From the NCBI GenBank assembly GCA_947445115.1, contig CANFCG010000010.1:1-64000 (forward strand): DNA of 64,000 nt, given 5' to 3'. This document shows positions 55,099 through 64,000 of the stretch, one piece after another. Numbering within the stretch: position 1 is the stretch's first letter; each line of letters begins with the position of its first letter. The notes beneath the pieces are model-generated. The model saw only the letters and a program-made list of their open reading frames with translations. It was not told the origin of the DNA and searched no databases. A program made the position numbers and the translations under genes. The DNA is from Comamonadaceae bacterium. Its GTDB lineage: Bacteria > Pseudomonadota > Gammaproteobacteria > Burkholderiales > Burkholderiaceae_C.

Positions 55099-55686
55099 AT
55101 GCAGACTTCAGATTCCGACGCCATCTCGCGTCCCGCCTCCCTTCTCGATTTATTTCTCAGCTTTCAATCCATGGCCTTGCAAGGCTTTGGCGGCGTTTTG
55201 ACTGTTGTGCAGCGTGTGCTTTGCGAGCAAAAACGCTGGTTGAACCAAACCGAATTTGCCGAACTGTGGGCGGTATCGCAGGTGTTACCTGGCCCCAACG
55301 TGGTTAATCTGGGAATCATCTTGGGCGACCGTTATTTTGGCGCTCGTGGTGCCGTTGTGGCGCTTGCGGGTTTGTTTACTGCACCACTATTTCTGGTGTC
55401 GCTACTTGCTGCGCTGTACAGCCATTTTGCGAGTGTGGCTATGGTGGCTGGCGCAGTCAAAGGCATGGGTGCGGTTGCCGCAGGCATGATTGGCGCTGTT
55501 GGACTCAAACTGCTGCCGACGGTACGCTCCAACCCAATCGGCACACCCGTGTTCATCATTTCTGCACTGGCCACATTTGGCATTGTGGCGCTTTTGCGAC
55601 TGCCGCTCATTTGGGCGATTGCAGGCGTTGGGATTCCTGCCGTGCTTTGGACGTATCGCCAACTTCAAGCGAAGGATGCTAAATGA
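55099..55686 (+). CDS. Chromate transporter, N-terminal-half subunit (short-chain CHR)
   Basis: A 195-aa membrane protein of the chromate ion transporter family. LFLSFQSMALQGFGGVLTVV, the LWAVSQVLPGPNVVNLGIIL segment (QxLPGPNxxN motif) and five or six helices are seen. Family members are either one double-length chain or two short chains of opposite topology; this is the first of a pair. A long upstream reading from 54934 is rejected: the real start is ATG 55099, where homology begins. Its stop overlaps the second subunit as ATGA. Confidence 0.9.
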   Translation: MQTSDSDAISRPASLLDLFLSFQSMALQGFGGVLTVVQRVLCEQKRWLNQTEFAELWAVSQVLPGPNVVNLGIILGDRYFGARGAVVALAGLFTAPLFLVSLLAALYSHFASVAMVAGAVKGMGAVAAGMIGAVGLKLLPTVRSNPIGTPVFIISALATFGIVALLRLPLIWAIAGVGIPAVLWTYRQLQAKDAK

Positions 55687-56252
55687 GCGCATGGCAACTC
55701 AATTGGCAAGATTGGTGGGAATTATTTAGCCACTTTATGCAGCTCTCGCTCATGGCGATTGGCGGTGCGATTACCACCACGCCCGAGATTCACCGCTATT
55801 TAGTGACCGAGCACGGTTGGCTAACCGATGCGCAGTTCAACAGCGCGATTGCGATTGCCCAAGCCGCGCCTGGCCCCAATGTGCTTTTTATTGCGCTGAT
55901 GGGCTGGAACGTCGGTTTGGTCTCGCACGGCTGGTTGGGTGCGTTAGCGGCCATGGCTGGATCGTTTTTGGGAATTCTGCTACCTAGCAGCCTATTGACG
56001 CTAGGTATTACGCGTTGGATGCGAGCCAATCACAAAAGGCTTGGCGTTCAGGCGTTCAAGGCTGGGCTGGTGCCAGTCACATTAGCACTGTTAGTGTCAA
56101 CGGCCTATGTGTTGACAACGGCCAACGCCAAGCCCACGGATTGGCCATTTTGGTTGTTATCAGCCACCGCCGCTTTAGTTGTTTGGCGCACGAAACTCCA
56201 TTTGCTCTGGCTACTGGGCGTTGGGGCTGCTGTAGGCGCAATGCTAGCTTAG
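55683..56252 (+). CDS. Chromate transporter, C-terminal-half subunit (short-chain CHR)
   Basis: A 189-aa partner of the preceding gene. It repeats the family pattern (FMQLSLMAIGGAITTTPEIH; FNSAIAIAQAAPGPNVLFIA with the APGPN motif) and has five to six helices. The pair should form a heterodimer exporting chromate or a related oxyanion; some members move other anions. Translation is coupled to the first subunit by a 4-nt overlap. The stop overlaps the convergent GNAT gene by 4 nt. Confidence 0.9.
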   Translation: MSAWQLNWQDWWELFSHFMQLSLMAIGGAITTTPEIHRYLVTEHGWLTDAQFNSAIAIAQAAPGPNVLFIALMGWNVGLVSHGWLGALAAMAGSFLGILLPSSLLTLGITRWMRANHKRLGVQAFKAGLVPVTLALLVSTAYVLTTANAKPTDWPFWLLSATAALVVWRTKLHLLWLLGVGAAVGAMLA

Positions 56253-56749
56253 GCTGGCTTGTTGATTTTGAAAAACACGTAGTCAATCTTCATCCCGCCC
56301 ATCTCTTTGATGCCTTCGTGCGAGAACTGGCCGCCAATTTTTTCCATTGCCTTGCGTGAGCGCATATTGCTTTTACCGACATGAAACCAGACACGCTCAA
56401 TCCCAGTGGCAAAGGCGTGATCTAGCATCAGCTGCTTCATCTCACGGTTCGTTGAGCCACCCCAGTGGCTTCTAACTAAAAAAGTAAAACCAATCGCGAT
56501 TTCGCACTTGGCTTCATCGTGCTCGTAATAGCGTGACGAGCCGATGAGTTGCCCTGTGGCGTTCTCAACGACGACGTAGGCCATTTTGCAAGCCACAGCA
56601 GGATCAAAGAACTTGCTTCGAAAAGCCTCGCGCTCGTACCGCAGTGGATCTGGATGTTGCTCCCAAATCAGCGGATCGGCGGCAGCGGCGTATAGCGCAT
56701 CGAAATCAGCAGCGACCAGCGGACGAAGGCTAATCGTAGAGCCAATCAC
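56249..56749 (-). CDS. GNAT-family N-acetyltransferase (RimJ/RimL type)
   Basis: A 166-aa acetyltransferase. It begins GSTISLRPLVAADFDALYAA, has WEQHPDPLRYEREAF and the acetyl-CoA region ending RVWFHVGKSNMRSRKAMEKI with GGQFSHEG, typical of the RimJ/L subgroup that acetylates protein N-termini or small amines. The substrate is unknown. Its ATG overlaps the stop of the upstream DUF349 gene by 4 nt, so the two are coupled. Confidence 0.9.
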   Translation of the reverse strand: MIGSTISLRPLVAADFDALYAAAADPLIWEQHPDPLRYEREAFRSKFFDPAVACKMAYVVVENATGQLIGSSRYYEHDEAKCEIAIGFTFLVRSHWGGSTNREMKQLMLDHAFATGIERVWFHVGKSNMRSRKAMEKIGGQFSHEGIKEMGGMKIDYVFFKINKPA

Positions 56750-59415
56750 TTCAATAACGCCTTCAAATTTGCCTGCAAACGCTTAGCGACGGTTTCTGAA
56801 TAACCCGACTCCAGCACCTTAGCCACGTCCGCACCCCAAGTCTGGCTTGGTGCAGGATCGTTGCGCTTGGTGAGCAATTGCAGTTGCAACGCGCGGCGCT
56901 CATTTAAGAAGTCAGCTGGCGTAGGCACGCCCGTTGCCATCTCAAGGCGCAAAAGTGCCGTGCCTGCCGCCTCAGCAGCGGCTTTGGGTTTGCCGAGCGC
57001 CTGTGTCCACTGCGTGCGCGTGGCTGAATTCACCACTTTACCCAGAGCATTTGCCGCAGGAATAGCATCTGCAGCGCGGTTTTTCCACGCCGACAAGATG
57101 ATGGTGACGACTTCGCCATGCGCTTGCATTTGCAGTTTTTTGAGCGCGAACTCGGCTTGCTCCAAGGCTTTGCGCTGGGCGTGAAATGCCTCATCCGACA
57201 GCCTTGGACCTCTTACCTCGCGTGGCTCACGATCGTCTCTACTGCCAAAGCCACGTCCAGCTTGGCCTGCAACACCGCGGTCATCAGGGCGTTTACCAAA
57301 CTTGGATGGCTCCGGCGCTTTGGCTGATTTGCGGTCATCGCTTCGCATCGCCACCAAAGGCTTGGCGACTTTGACTGGGGCAGGTGGTGCCACTACGACT
57401 TTCGCAGCTTCGGCAGGAACACCTTCCACGCCTTCGGTCGGCGCATCATCGCTAGGCGTTGCCGCCAGAGCGGCTGCAGGCGTGGGCTCGTCGGCCTTTG
57501 GCATTTCTGGAGCTTCTGGCGCTTTTGCCACTATCACGGCTTGACCACGCAAAGCGGCTTGCAAGCTCGCCATGGCGGCTTGAATCTTGCCAGCCTCGCC
57601 AGTCGCGTTGGCTTCATCCAAAGCCTTGGATGCTTCCAGCACGGCCTTGTCGTGAACACTCAAATTGGAGACATAAGCCTCGCGCGCTGCGTTGCGTACT
57701 TCGTCTTTTTTAGCGAAAGCGCTGTCAATCGTCGCTTTAAAGTTATCCCATAGTTTTTGCTCTGTCTTGCGATCCAGCGGTACGCTTTGCGCCTCGACTT
57801 GCCATTGCTGCTGGATGCCGCGTACAAAGTCAATGCGTAAATCTGCGCCTTTGCTCACCGCGTCCACCATCTCTTTGGCTTGCGCAATCAGCCCTTGGCG
57901 ACGAGAAAACGTGCCTTTTTGCGCTGTGTCTAATGGCTCGGCAGCCTCTTTGATGGCGGACTTCCACGCGGTCTGGAGTGCGTCGAAGTCGCGCTCGCTC
58001 AAATGTCCCGACTCGCGCCACTGCGTGCTGAATAAATGCAAGCTGCGATGCATGCTTTTCCAATCAGGCTTGGCGTCGCCTGTAAGCGCGGTAATATTTG
58101 CTTTTTGCTCTGCTCCCCATGCTTTTAGCTTATCCAATAGCGCAGTACGCTCGGTAATAACTACGGCGCTTTTGGCTTTCACATCTTCCAGCCACGTTTC
58201 GACAAATTTGTGGGCTTCGTTGCAAGCATCGTCAAAACGCTTCCACAAACCGTGATTCGGTATGCCGCCTTGATCGGCCTGCTTCCATTGGTCGCGCAGC
58301 GTGCGAATGCTGTCTTGTTGTTTGCGTCCCTGTAAAGGCTTGGCAAGCAGGCCTTGCGCTTGCTCGACCAAATTTTGTCTTAGTTGATCGGCACGCCAGC
58401 GTTGCCAGCCTTCTAATTCACCAGCCGCGCCCAGTGCTGCATGGCAGGCTAAATCTAACTTGCCATCAATCCAAGCGCCGTGCTCTTTAAGCGCTTGGCG
58501 TAGATTGTTAGCCGCGCCAGCAGTCGCCTTTCCATGGCCAGCAGCTAATTCGTCTTCGAGCTTTATTAATATAGGGATGACCGCATCATGAGCCGCTTTG
58601 CGCTGCTCGGGGTCAATTTTTGGCTTGGAAGTACCTTTATCGTTTTTCTCAAGCTTAGATTGCGGTAGCGCCTGTCCGCGAGCGGCTCGAATTTCGTCTG
58701 CCCACACTGGAATGGAGGGAAGCGGTGCATCGCCATCAAGCCGTGCAGCCTCAGCTGTATCCATCACGGACGAAAAAGCACCCCAAATCGCAGTAAGCTG
58801 CGCTTCGGCAGTTTGCAATTGCGGCGGCAACTTAGCGTCAATATCGTGCCACTCTGTGCGTGCCGTTAATTCTTGGGACAAGGCCTTCCAGTCGCCCGCA
58901 TCGCGAACCAAGATCTCGCGCTGGGCTAAAACTTCGGACAATGGCTTCGTGCTAAGCGTCTCTAATCGCTGGGCAAACAAGGCGGCAGCCTCGCGCTGCA
59001 CGGCGACTTGGTGCTGCACCTCTTCAATTTTGGCAACGCGCTCGGCTAATTTGACCTTCAAGCTGGAGAGCGGCTCTTTAGATAGCGGCGCACCGGCTTT
59101 GGCTGCATCCCGCTGCCAAGCCATGCCATCGGCCATATTCATTCGAGGTAAATCGAGCAACGCCTTCGCGCTCACAGCCCACTCCTCGGCTAAAGCATCT
59201 TGATTTTTCAGCCGCTTAAGCTCGTCCAGCTTTTCACGCAAAGGACGGCATGCGCCCTTATCTCGTATAGAGAGCTCTTTAAATGCCGCTTGCATCAAAT
59301 CGGCGCTAGGGTCGGTATCCAACCAAGCGCGAACACGCGCCGTGCGCTCACTAGAAGTCATCGCGCCAAAAATACCGCCAGTCATCTGGTCAAGAGTGGG
59401 AAGATCAAAGTTCAT
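56746..59415 (-). CDS. Long DUF349-domain protein
   Basis: An 889-aa cytoplasmic protein made mostly of helices, with several DUF349 repeats recognisable by Trp-centred motifs (WKALSQELTARTEWHDI, LRDQWKQADQGGIPNHGLWK, DFDALQTAWKSAIKEA, RGIQQQWQVEAQSVP). An Ala/Pro-rich spacer lies at about 640-700 (PEAPEMPKADEPTPAAALAA), followed by a charged Arg/Asp-rich stretch and a final helical domain. DUF349 proteins of this size are common in Burkholderiales; their role is unknown. The ATG at 59415 is chosen over a TTG four codons upstream; neither has a clear ribosome binding site. Confidence 0.88.
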   Translation of the reverse strand: MNFDLPTLDQMTGGIFGAMTSSERTARVRAWLDTDPSADLMQAAFKELSIRDKGACRPLREKLDELKRLKNQDALAEEWAVSAKALLDLPRMNMADGMAWQRDAAKAGAPLSKEPLSSLKVKLAERVAKIEEVQHQVAVQREAAALFAQRLETLSTKPLSEVLAQREILVRDAGDWKALSQELTARTEWHDIDAKLPPQLQTAEAQLTAIWGAFSSVMDTAEAARLDGDAPLPSIPVWADEIRAARGQALPQSKLEKNDKGTSKPKIDPEQRKAAHDAVIPILIKLEDELAAGHGKATAGAANNLRQALKEHGAWIDGKLDLACHAALGAAGELEGWQRWRADQLRQNLVEQAQGLLAKPLQGRKQQDSIRTLRDQWKQADQGGIPNHGLWKRFDDACNEAHKFVETWLEDVKAKSAVVITERTALLDKLKAWGAEQKANITALTGDAKPDWKSMHRSLHLFSTQWRESGHLSERDFDALQTAWKSAIKEAAEPLDTAQKGTFSRRQGLIAQAKEMVDAVSKGADLRIDFVRGIQQQWQVEAQSVPLDRKTEQKLWDNFKATIDSAFAKKDEVRNAAREAYVSNLSVHDKAVLEASKALDEANATGEAGKIQAAMASLQAALRGQAVIVAKAPEAPEMPKADEPTPAAALAATPSDDAPTEGVEGVPAEAAKVVVAPPAPVKVAKPLVAMRSDDRKSAKAPEPSKFGKRPDDRGVAGQAGRGFGSRDDREPREVRGPRLSDEAFHAQRKALEQAEFALKKLQMQAHGEVVTIILSAWKNRAADAIPAANALGKVVNSATRTQWTQALGKPKAAAEAAGTALLRLEMATGVPTPADFLNERRALQLQLLTKRNDPAPSQTWGADVAKVLESGYSETVAKRLQANLKALLK

Positions 59416-59623
59416 TAGGGGAGACAAAGAGAAAGAGAGAAAGGTTAATTTTGCAGAGCTTGTATTTTCACGCAGTTTCCAACTGTTTTGCCTCCGATTT
59501 AGGATTTAGTGTAAGATTGATGGCTGTTAATATAATCAGCTATTCAATTTTAGATTTTCTATTTTTTACGGCTAAACTTCGCAAGTTTTCATAAAAACAC
59601 GCTTTTAATGCGTGTAAACCCTA

Positions 59624-60316
59624 ATGTTAAAAAACCTTTTTCGCTCTCTATCTACCTTTGGTTTGTTGGTCATACTTGCAATCGCATCCTTACTCTTCCG
59701 CCCCGATTGGCGGAATGTTAGTGAGTGGCATTTACTAAGCTGGTTGCAAGATCGTCAAGAAGAGCAAAGTGGACTAGGCTCTGAGCGCGAGGCGATTGAC
59801 CGCGTGACGGCATCAAATCCTAACAAGCTACCCAAAGAGCAAGCTAACTTAACGCAGTGGCTCAGTAAAAAATATCGCGTCGCACCAGAACCTATCAGCG
59901 CCATCGTCGCTCAAGCCTACGAGACTGGTCGCAAAGTCCAACTAGAGCCCACTTTGATTTTGGCCGTGATGGCTGTCGAGTCTGGCTTCAATCCATTTGC
60001 ACAAAGCCCAATGGGCGCACAAGGCCTCATGCAGGTTATGACCAAGATACACAGCGAAAAATACGACAACTTTGGTGGCAAACTAGCCGCTTTTGATCCA
60101 CTGAGCAATCTGCGCGTAGGTGCCAAAGTGCTGGTGGATTGCATTGCGAAAGCTGGATCTATTGAGGGTGGACTCAAACAATACCTCGGGACAACCACTG
60201 GCGATGATGGGGGCTACACCGCCAAAGTGCTATTAGAACAAGTGCGCATGCGCGAAGCCGCCACAGGCCAAGTTAAGATTCAAGTTGCGCAACTGACTGC
60301 GCCCAATAACAATTAA
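59624..60316 (+). CDS. Membrane-anchored lytic transglycosylase (SLT domain)
   Basis: A 230-aa protein with one N-terminal membrane helix (about 10-26) and a periplasmic SLT domain. The catalytic Glu119 is in ILAVMAVESGFNPFAQSP, followed by GAQGLMQVM and NLRVGAKVLVDCI. It cleaves peptidoglycan glycan strands to form anhydro-muramyl ends. A TATAAT hexamer at 59531-59536 in the 196-nt upstream gap may be its -10 element, though no good -35 is seen. It is followed 51 nt downstream by glyA. Confidence 0.92.
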   Translation: MLKNLFRSLSTFGLLVILAIASLLFRPDWRNVSEWHLLSWLQDRQEEQSGLGSEREAIDRVTASNPNKLPKEQANLTQWLSKKYRVAPEPISAIVAQAYETGRKVQLEPTLILAVMAVESGFNPFAQSPMGAQGLMQVMTKIHSEKYDNFGGKLAAFDPLSNLRVGAKVLVDCIAKAGSIEGGLKQYLGTTTGDDGGYTAKVLLEQVRMREAATGQVKIQVAQLTAPNNN

Positions 60317-60367
60317 GCGAACCACGCACTTTTTTCACGCCCCTTCCAACATTTACTCATCACTGCC

Positions 60368-61612
60368 ATGTACCAGCGCAACATCCTGACCCAACAAGCC
60401 GATCCCGAAATTTTTGCCGCCATCCAAGCCGAACATCAGCGCCAAGAACAGCACATTGAGCTCATTGCCAGCGAAAACTACACCTCGCCTGCTGTCATGG
60501 ATGCACAAGGCTCGCAGCTGACTAATAAGTATGCCGAAGGCTACCCAGGCAAGCGCTACTACGGTGGCTGCGAATATGTTGACGTGGCCGAGCAACTCGC
60601 CATCGATCGTTTGAAAGCACTCTTTGGCGCCGAAGCAGCCAACGTGCAACCGCACTGCGGCGCTTCTGCCAACGAAGCTGTGTTCTTGGCCTTCTTGAAG
60701 CCCGGCGACACCATCATGGGGATGAGTCTTGCTGAAGGCGGACACCTCACGCATGGTATGGCACTCAATATGAGTGGTAAGTGGTTTAACGTGGTGAGCT
60801 ACGGCCTCAACGCCAAAGAAGAGATTGACTACGAGGCGATGGAGCGTACCGCTCGCGAGTCCAAGCCAAAACTCATCATTGCTGGCGCATCAGCCTATAG
60901 CCTCCACATCGACTTTGCGCGTTTTGCCAAAATCGCCAAAGAAGTCGGCGCGATCTTTATGGTGGACATGGCACATTACGCGGGTTTGATTGCTGCTGGC
61001 GTGTACCCAAGCCCCGTGCCACATGCGGATATCGTGACATCGACCACCCACAAAACATTGCGCGGCCCCCGTGGCGGCTTGATTTTGATGAAGGCTGAGT
61101 TTGAGAAAGCCATCAACAGCGCCATTTTTCCTGGCTTGCAAGGCGGCCCTTTGATGCACGTGATTGCCGCTAAAGCAGTTGCTTTCAAAGAGGCACTCTC
61201 GCCTGAGTTCAAAATTTACCAGCAGCAAGTCATCAAAAACGCCAGCATCATGGCGGAGACCCTGACCCAGCGTGGCCTACGCATTGTTAGCGGCGGCACA
61301 CAAAGTCATGTGATGTTGGTCGATCTTCGCTCCAAAGGCATTACCGGCAAAGAAGCCGATGCGGCTCTTGGCCAAGCGCACATCACGGTCAACAAAAATG
61401 CCATCCCGAACGACCCTGAAAAACCAATGGTTACCAGCGGTATCCGCATTGGCTCGCCAGCGATGACGACACGCGGTTTTAAAGACGAAGAGGCTCGCCT
61501 GACCGCGAACTTGGTAGCTGATGTGCTGGAAGGCGCAAAGGATGAAGCAACGATTGCCGCAGTCCGCGCCAAAGTTCACGCGCTCACCACCCGCTTCCCG
61601 GTTTACAAATAA
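60368..61612 (+). CDS. glyA: Serine hydroxymethyltransferase
   Basis: A 414-aa PLP enzyme that interconverts serine and glycine and charges tetrahydrofolate with a one-carbon unit. [20 protein letters not shown], the substrate-binding [20 protein letters not shown] and the PLP lysine in [15 protein letters not shown] (about residue 228) are all standard. It heads a plus-strand cluster glyA-nrdR-ribD-ribE, a common order in Burkholderiales. No glycine riboswitch could be seen in the 51-nt gap upstream. Confidence 0.98.
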   Translation: MYQRNILTQQADPEIFAAIQAEHQRQEQHIELIASENYTSPAVMDAQGSQLTNKYAEGYPGKRYYGGCEYVDVAEQLAIDRLKALFGAEAANVQPHCGASANEAVFLAFLKPGDTIMGMSLAEGGHLTHGMALNMSGKWFNVVSYGLNAKEEIDYEAMERTARESKPKLIIAGASAYSLHIDFARFAKIAKEVGAIFMVDMAHYAGLIAAGVYPSPVPHADIVTSTTHKTLRGPRGGLILMKAEFEKAINSAIFPGLQGGPLMHVIAAKAVAFKEALSPEFKIYQQQVIKNASIMAETLTQRGLRIVSGGTQSHVMLVDLRSKGITGKEADAALGQAHITVNKNAIPNDPEKPMVTSGIRIGSPAMTTRGFKDEEARLTANLVADVLEGAKDEATIAAVRAKVHALTTRFPVYK

Positions 61613-61634
61613 GCTTAATCAAGCAAACTAAACC

Positions 61635-62084
61635 GTGCGCTGCCCCTTCTGCTCCCACCCCGAGACCCAAGTGATGGAGACGCGGGTGGCAGAAGAAGGC
61701 GAGTTCATTCGCCGTCGCCGTGTCTGCGGTTCGTGCGAAAAACGTTTCACCACCTATGAGCGACCTGATGTCAGCTTTCCGTGGATTGTCAAAAAAGACG
61801 GGCGCCGAATTGAGTACGAGCGCGACAAGCTGAGTGGCTCACTCCACATTGCACTACGCAAGCGCCCCGTCAGCACGGAACAAATCGACTCTGCGATCGA
61901 GAGAATCGAAGAAAAACTAATGAGCGCTGGCGTGCGCGAAGTGCCAAGCGGACGTATTGGTGAGTTGGTCATGCGCGAGCTCAAAAAACTCGACAAAGTG
62001 GCCTACGTGCGTTTTGCCAGCGTATACCGCAGCTTTGAGGACATTGATGAGTTCCGAGCGCTGGTCGACGAGGTCAAGCGGTGA
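61635..62084 (+). CDS. nrdR: Transcriptional repressor NrdR
   Basis: A 149-aa regulator of ribonucleotide-reductase genes. The zinc ribbon is Cys3-x-x-Cys6 and Cys31-x-x-Cys34 ([21 protein letters not shown]). An ATP-cone domain follows (about 49-139; [20 protein letters not shown]). The start codon is GTG at 61635, fixed by the zinc ribbon beginning directly there. It lies 22 nt after glyA, and its stop overlaps the ribD start. Confidence 0.97.
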   Translation: MRCPFCSHPETQVMETRVAEEGEFIRRRRVCGSCEKRFTTYERPDVSFPWIVKKDGRRIEYERDKLSGSLHIALRKRPVSTEQIDSAIERIEEKLMSAGVREVPSGRIGELVMRELKKLDKVAYVRFASVYRSFEDIDEFRALVDEVKR

Positions 62085-63229
62085 CTCTTCCGTCCTCGGT
62101 TTTAGAGTCTACGCCCAGCCGGTTCATGGCACGGGCATTGGCTCTTGCCGAATCTGCACTCTATCTCACATCCCCGAACCCGAGAGTCGGCTGCGTTTTA
62201 GTCGCGGCAGATGGTCGAATTCTGGGCGAGGGGCATACACAAAAAGCAGGCGAAGCCCATGCCGAAGTGATGGCGATTCGTGATGCGACTTCAAAAGGTC
62301 ATCTGGTTGCAGGTCAATTGCCAAAAGGCAGCACAGCCTACGTCACGTTAGAGCCCTGCTTCCATATGGGTCGCACGGGTGCATGCTCTGCAGCCCTTAT
62401 TCAAAGTGGCCTAGGGCAAGTCGTTGCAAGCCTGGAAGATCCCAATCCGTTAGTCGCAGGTCAAGGCTTTGCAGCTCTTCGTGCGGCTGGAATTGAAGTC
62501 GAAATCGGTGACGGAGCACTGGAAGCGAAAGAATTAAATATCGGCTTTTTAAAACGCATGGCAGCTGACGTTGGCACGGGCACGCCGTGGGTTCGCATGA
62601 AAGCCGCCTCCTCGCTAGACGGCATCACTGCATTGCCTAACGGCACTAGCCAATGGATTACGGGCGAAGCGGCTCGCATCGACGGACACCAGTGGCGCGC
62701 ACGTGCTTGCGCGGTGCTCACAGGCATTGGCACCGTGCTGGCTGATGATCCAAACCTAGACGTTCGACATGTAGCCACGCTTCGCCAGCCCACGCTGGTG
62801 ATCGTCGACAGCCAGCTCGATACGCCACCAAATGCCAAACTATGGAATGTGCCTGCCCGTGCAATTTGGATTTACTGCGCGACCTCAGATTTAAATAAAA
62901 AACAAGTGCTTGAAGCAAAAGGTGCCACCGTCATTTGTCTGCCCAGTAGTCCGACAGGAAAAGTCGATTTAGCCGCCATGCTGCAAGATTTGGGACGTAG
63001 GCAAATCAACGAACTGCACGTGGAGGCAGGCTTCAAACTCAATGGCTCGTTTTGGCGTGAGGGCTTAGTGAATGAGCTGCTGCTGTATCAAAGCGCCCAG
63101 CTCATGGGTGCTGGGCAAGGTATTGCCAACATCGGTCTATTCGAGACGCTGGTGCAAACACCAAAGTTGCGCTACCACGCCGTAGACCTTATAGGCAATG
63201 ATTTACGAATTTTGGCAAGAAAGATTTAA
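62081..63229 (+). CDS. ribD: Riboflavin biosynthesis deaminase/reductase RibD
   Basis: A 382-aa bifunctional enzyme performing the second and third steps of riboflavin synthesis. The deaminase domain (about 1-155) has the zinc motif HAEVMA and [12 protein letters not shown]. The reductase domain (about 160-380) has [20 protein letters not shown] and [14 protein letters not shown]. It starts with GTG at 62081 overlapping the nrdR stop as GTGA. The extension before [16 protein letters not shown] is ordinary for the family. It is followed 2 nt later by ribE. Confidence 0.96.
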   Translation: MTLPSSVLESTPSRFMARALALAESALYLTSPNPRVGCVLVAADGRILGEGHTQKAGEAHAEVMAIRDATSKGHLVAGQLPKGSTAYVTLEPCFHMGRTGACSAALIQSGLGQVVASLEDPNPLVAGQGFAALRAAGIEVEIGDGALEAKELNIGFLKRMAADVGTGTPWVRMKAASSLDGITALPNGTSQWITGEAARIDGHQWRARACAVLTGIGTVLADDPNLDVRHVATLRQPTLVIVDSQLDTPPNAKLWNVPARAIWIYCATSDLNKKQVLEAKGATVICLPSSPTGKVDLAAMLQDLGRRQINELHVEAGFKLNGSFWREGLVNELLLYQSAQLMGAGQGIANIGLFETLVQTPKLRYHAVDLIGNDLRILARKI

Positions 63230-63231
63230 GA

Positions 63232-63846
63232 ATGTTTACAGGCATCATCACAGGCGTGGGCGAGATTAAGACGATCAGCGACCTAGGCGCTAGCGCTCAG
63301 TTTGGCAAGCGCCTCTCCATCCAAGCGCCTGCTGGCTATTTATCGGATGTGGGACTGGGCGACAGCATAGCCTTGAACGGTGCGTGCATGACGGTCACGA
63401 CTTTTGATGTCGCTGCCAATCAATTTACGATTGATATTTCTGCCGAATCACTCAGTAAAACGGCGGGGCTGGACAGCACAGGACGCATCAATTTAGAAAA
63501 AGCGCTACGGGCGCATGACCGCTTGGGCGGCCATATCGTTAGTGGTCACGTGGACGGAGTGGGAATCGTCACGCACCTTGCCTTAGTGGGCGAAAGCTGG
63601 GAATTACGGATTCTGTGCCCTGCTTCGTTTGGTAAGTTCTTAGCGACCAAGGGCTCGGCAACAATCAACGGCGTGAGTCTCACAACAAATACCGTGCAAG
63701 ATGTAGCTGGCGGCTGCGAAATCAGCATCAACCTTATTCCTCACACAATTGAAAACACGGCGCTGGGCGAGCTCAAAGTTGGCAGCCAAGTTAATTTAGA
63801 AATTGATCTTATCGCGCGTTACGTCGAGCGAATGCTGGTACGGTAA
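63232..63846 (+). CDS. ribE: Riboflavin synthase alpha chain
   Basis: A 204-aa enzyme built of two homologous barrel halves, beginning MFTGIITGVGEIKTISDLGA, with SIALNGACMTVT in the first half and RLGGHIVSGHVDGVG and TINGVSLTTNTV in the second. It makes riboflavin from two lumazine molecules as a trimer. It directly follows ribD and ends at a strong terminator, so within this window it is the last gene of the glyA-nrdR-ribD-ribE cluster. Confidence 0.97.
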   Translation: MFTGIITGVGEIKTISDLGASAQFGKRLSIQAPAGYLSDVGLGDSIALNGACMTVTTFDVAANQFTIDISAESLSKTAGLDSTGRINLEKALRAHDRLGGHIVSGHVDGVGIVTHLALVGESWELRILCPASFGKFLATKGSATINGVSLTTNTVQDVAGGCEISINLIPHTIENTALGELKVGSQVNLEIDLIARYVERMLVR

Positions 63847-63865
63847 GCGTAAACGTCCACATAAA

Positions 63866-63893
63866 AAAGCGCCATGCAAAAGCATGGCGCTTT
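63866..63893. terminator. Bidirectional terminator after ribE
   Basis: Perfect stem AAGCGCCATGC-AAAA-GCATGGCGCTT with an A run on the left (minus-strand U tract) and TTT on the right. It lies between ribE and the convergent phaB-like gene. Confidence 0.9.
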
Positions 63894-63915
63894 GAGGACA
63901 ATAGAATTACTCCAA

Positions 63916-64000
63916 TTAGCCCATGTGCAAACCACCATTGAGCGAGAAGTCCGCACCTGTGGCGTAACCGCCCTCTTCAGAGGCAATCCACGCAATGATG
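63916..64000 (-). CDS. phaB: PhaB-type acetoacetyl-CoA reductase (C-terminal end only)
   Basis: The last 27 codons of a gene that runs off the right edge. The translation IIAWIASEEGGYATGADFSL ending NGGLHMG is the characteristic end of PhaB, the NADPH-dependent short-chain dehydrogenase that makes (R)-3-hydroxybutyryl-CoA for polyhydroxybutyrate. The stop TAA is at 63916-63918. Other short-chain dehydrogenases share part of this ending, but NGGLHMG is strongly PhaB-like. Confidence 0.85.
   Translation of the reverse strand, partial: IIAWIASEEGGYATGADFSLNGGLHMG

Noticed and set aside
57692-58255. Plus-strand open frame of 187 codons within the DUF349 gene
   Set aside because: Antisense shadow; Ser/Cys-rich composition typical of reverse-strand reading and no recognisable motif.
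60317-60367. Glycine riboswitch upstream of glyA
   Set aside because: Only 51 nt separate the transglycosylase stop from glyA and no aptamer-like structure fits.
62040-62081. FMN riboswitch upstream of ribD
   Set aside because: ribD overlaps nrdR by 4 nt, so there is no leader in which an RFN element could lie.

Overview
The window looks like a chromosome segment of a betaproteobacterium of the order Burkholderiales, probably close to Comamonadaceae. Pointers are a general porin of the Burkholderiales type, a Bug/TctC-family binding protein, the ftsK-lolA-rarA block divergent from trxB, the tail of a PhaB-type acetoacetyl-CoA reductase, and several families common in that order. Base composition is near balanced by eye and clearly more AT-rich between about 30.0 and 47.6 kb. 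The assignment rests on protein recognition by eye, not on a database search.

Layout. 0-6 kb: ftsK-lolA-rarA-livH, tightly overlapping on the minus strand; trxB and the ribosomal pair rpmB-rpmG on the plus strand. 6-12.6 kb: a Bug-type binding protein, a porin, a peptide-type ABC binding protein without permeases, an amidase and the protease SppA. 12.6-16.4 kb: a small Rieske protein and a compact plus-strand operon of three small membrane proteins followed by a LytS-type kinase and a LytTR response regulator. 16.4-30 kb: thioesterase, ETF-ubiquinone oxidoreductase, a TAXI-type protein with an added cytoplasmic tail, acetyl-CoA synthetase, a secreted phosphoesterase, a cytoplasmic-type gamma-glutamyltransferase, a drug/metabolite exporter, a pseudouridine-synthase homologue with an altered active site, a CBS protein, queE-queD and a short CoA-transferase.

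30-47.5 kb is the accessory heart of the window. A Wzx/Wzy-type exopolysaccharide operon (initiating sugar-phosphate transferase, outer-membrane exporter, chain-length protein, flippase, two glycosyltransferases and a polymerase) runs leftward and ends in a membrane diguanylate cyclase. One more glycosyltransferase is divergent from it. The locus is bracketed by further cyclic-di-GMP genes: a Cache-PAS-GGDEF-EAL protein on the left, and on the right a BLUF blue-light receptor with a dead EAL domain, followed 4 nt later by a free-standing EAL protein with an intact active site. The two EAL domains look like duplicates. I infer a light-input cyclic-di-GMP circuit controlling exopolysaccharide; this is the most interesting system here.

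47.6-64 kb is mostly housekeeping: tRNA-Ser(GGA), a LivJ-type lipoprotein, holC, pepA, a secreted caspase-like protein, a YgiQ radical-SAM protein carrying an in-frame hairpin-rich insert, a split chromate transporter, a GNAT acetyltransferase, a long DUF349 protein, a lytic transglycosylase, then glyA-nrdR-ribD-ribE and the end of phaB. Four copies of a short palindromic repeat (core ATTCCCGC/GCGGGAAT) are scattered between 2 and 20 kb; one of them encodes part of the LolA signal peptide.
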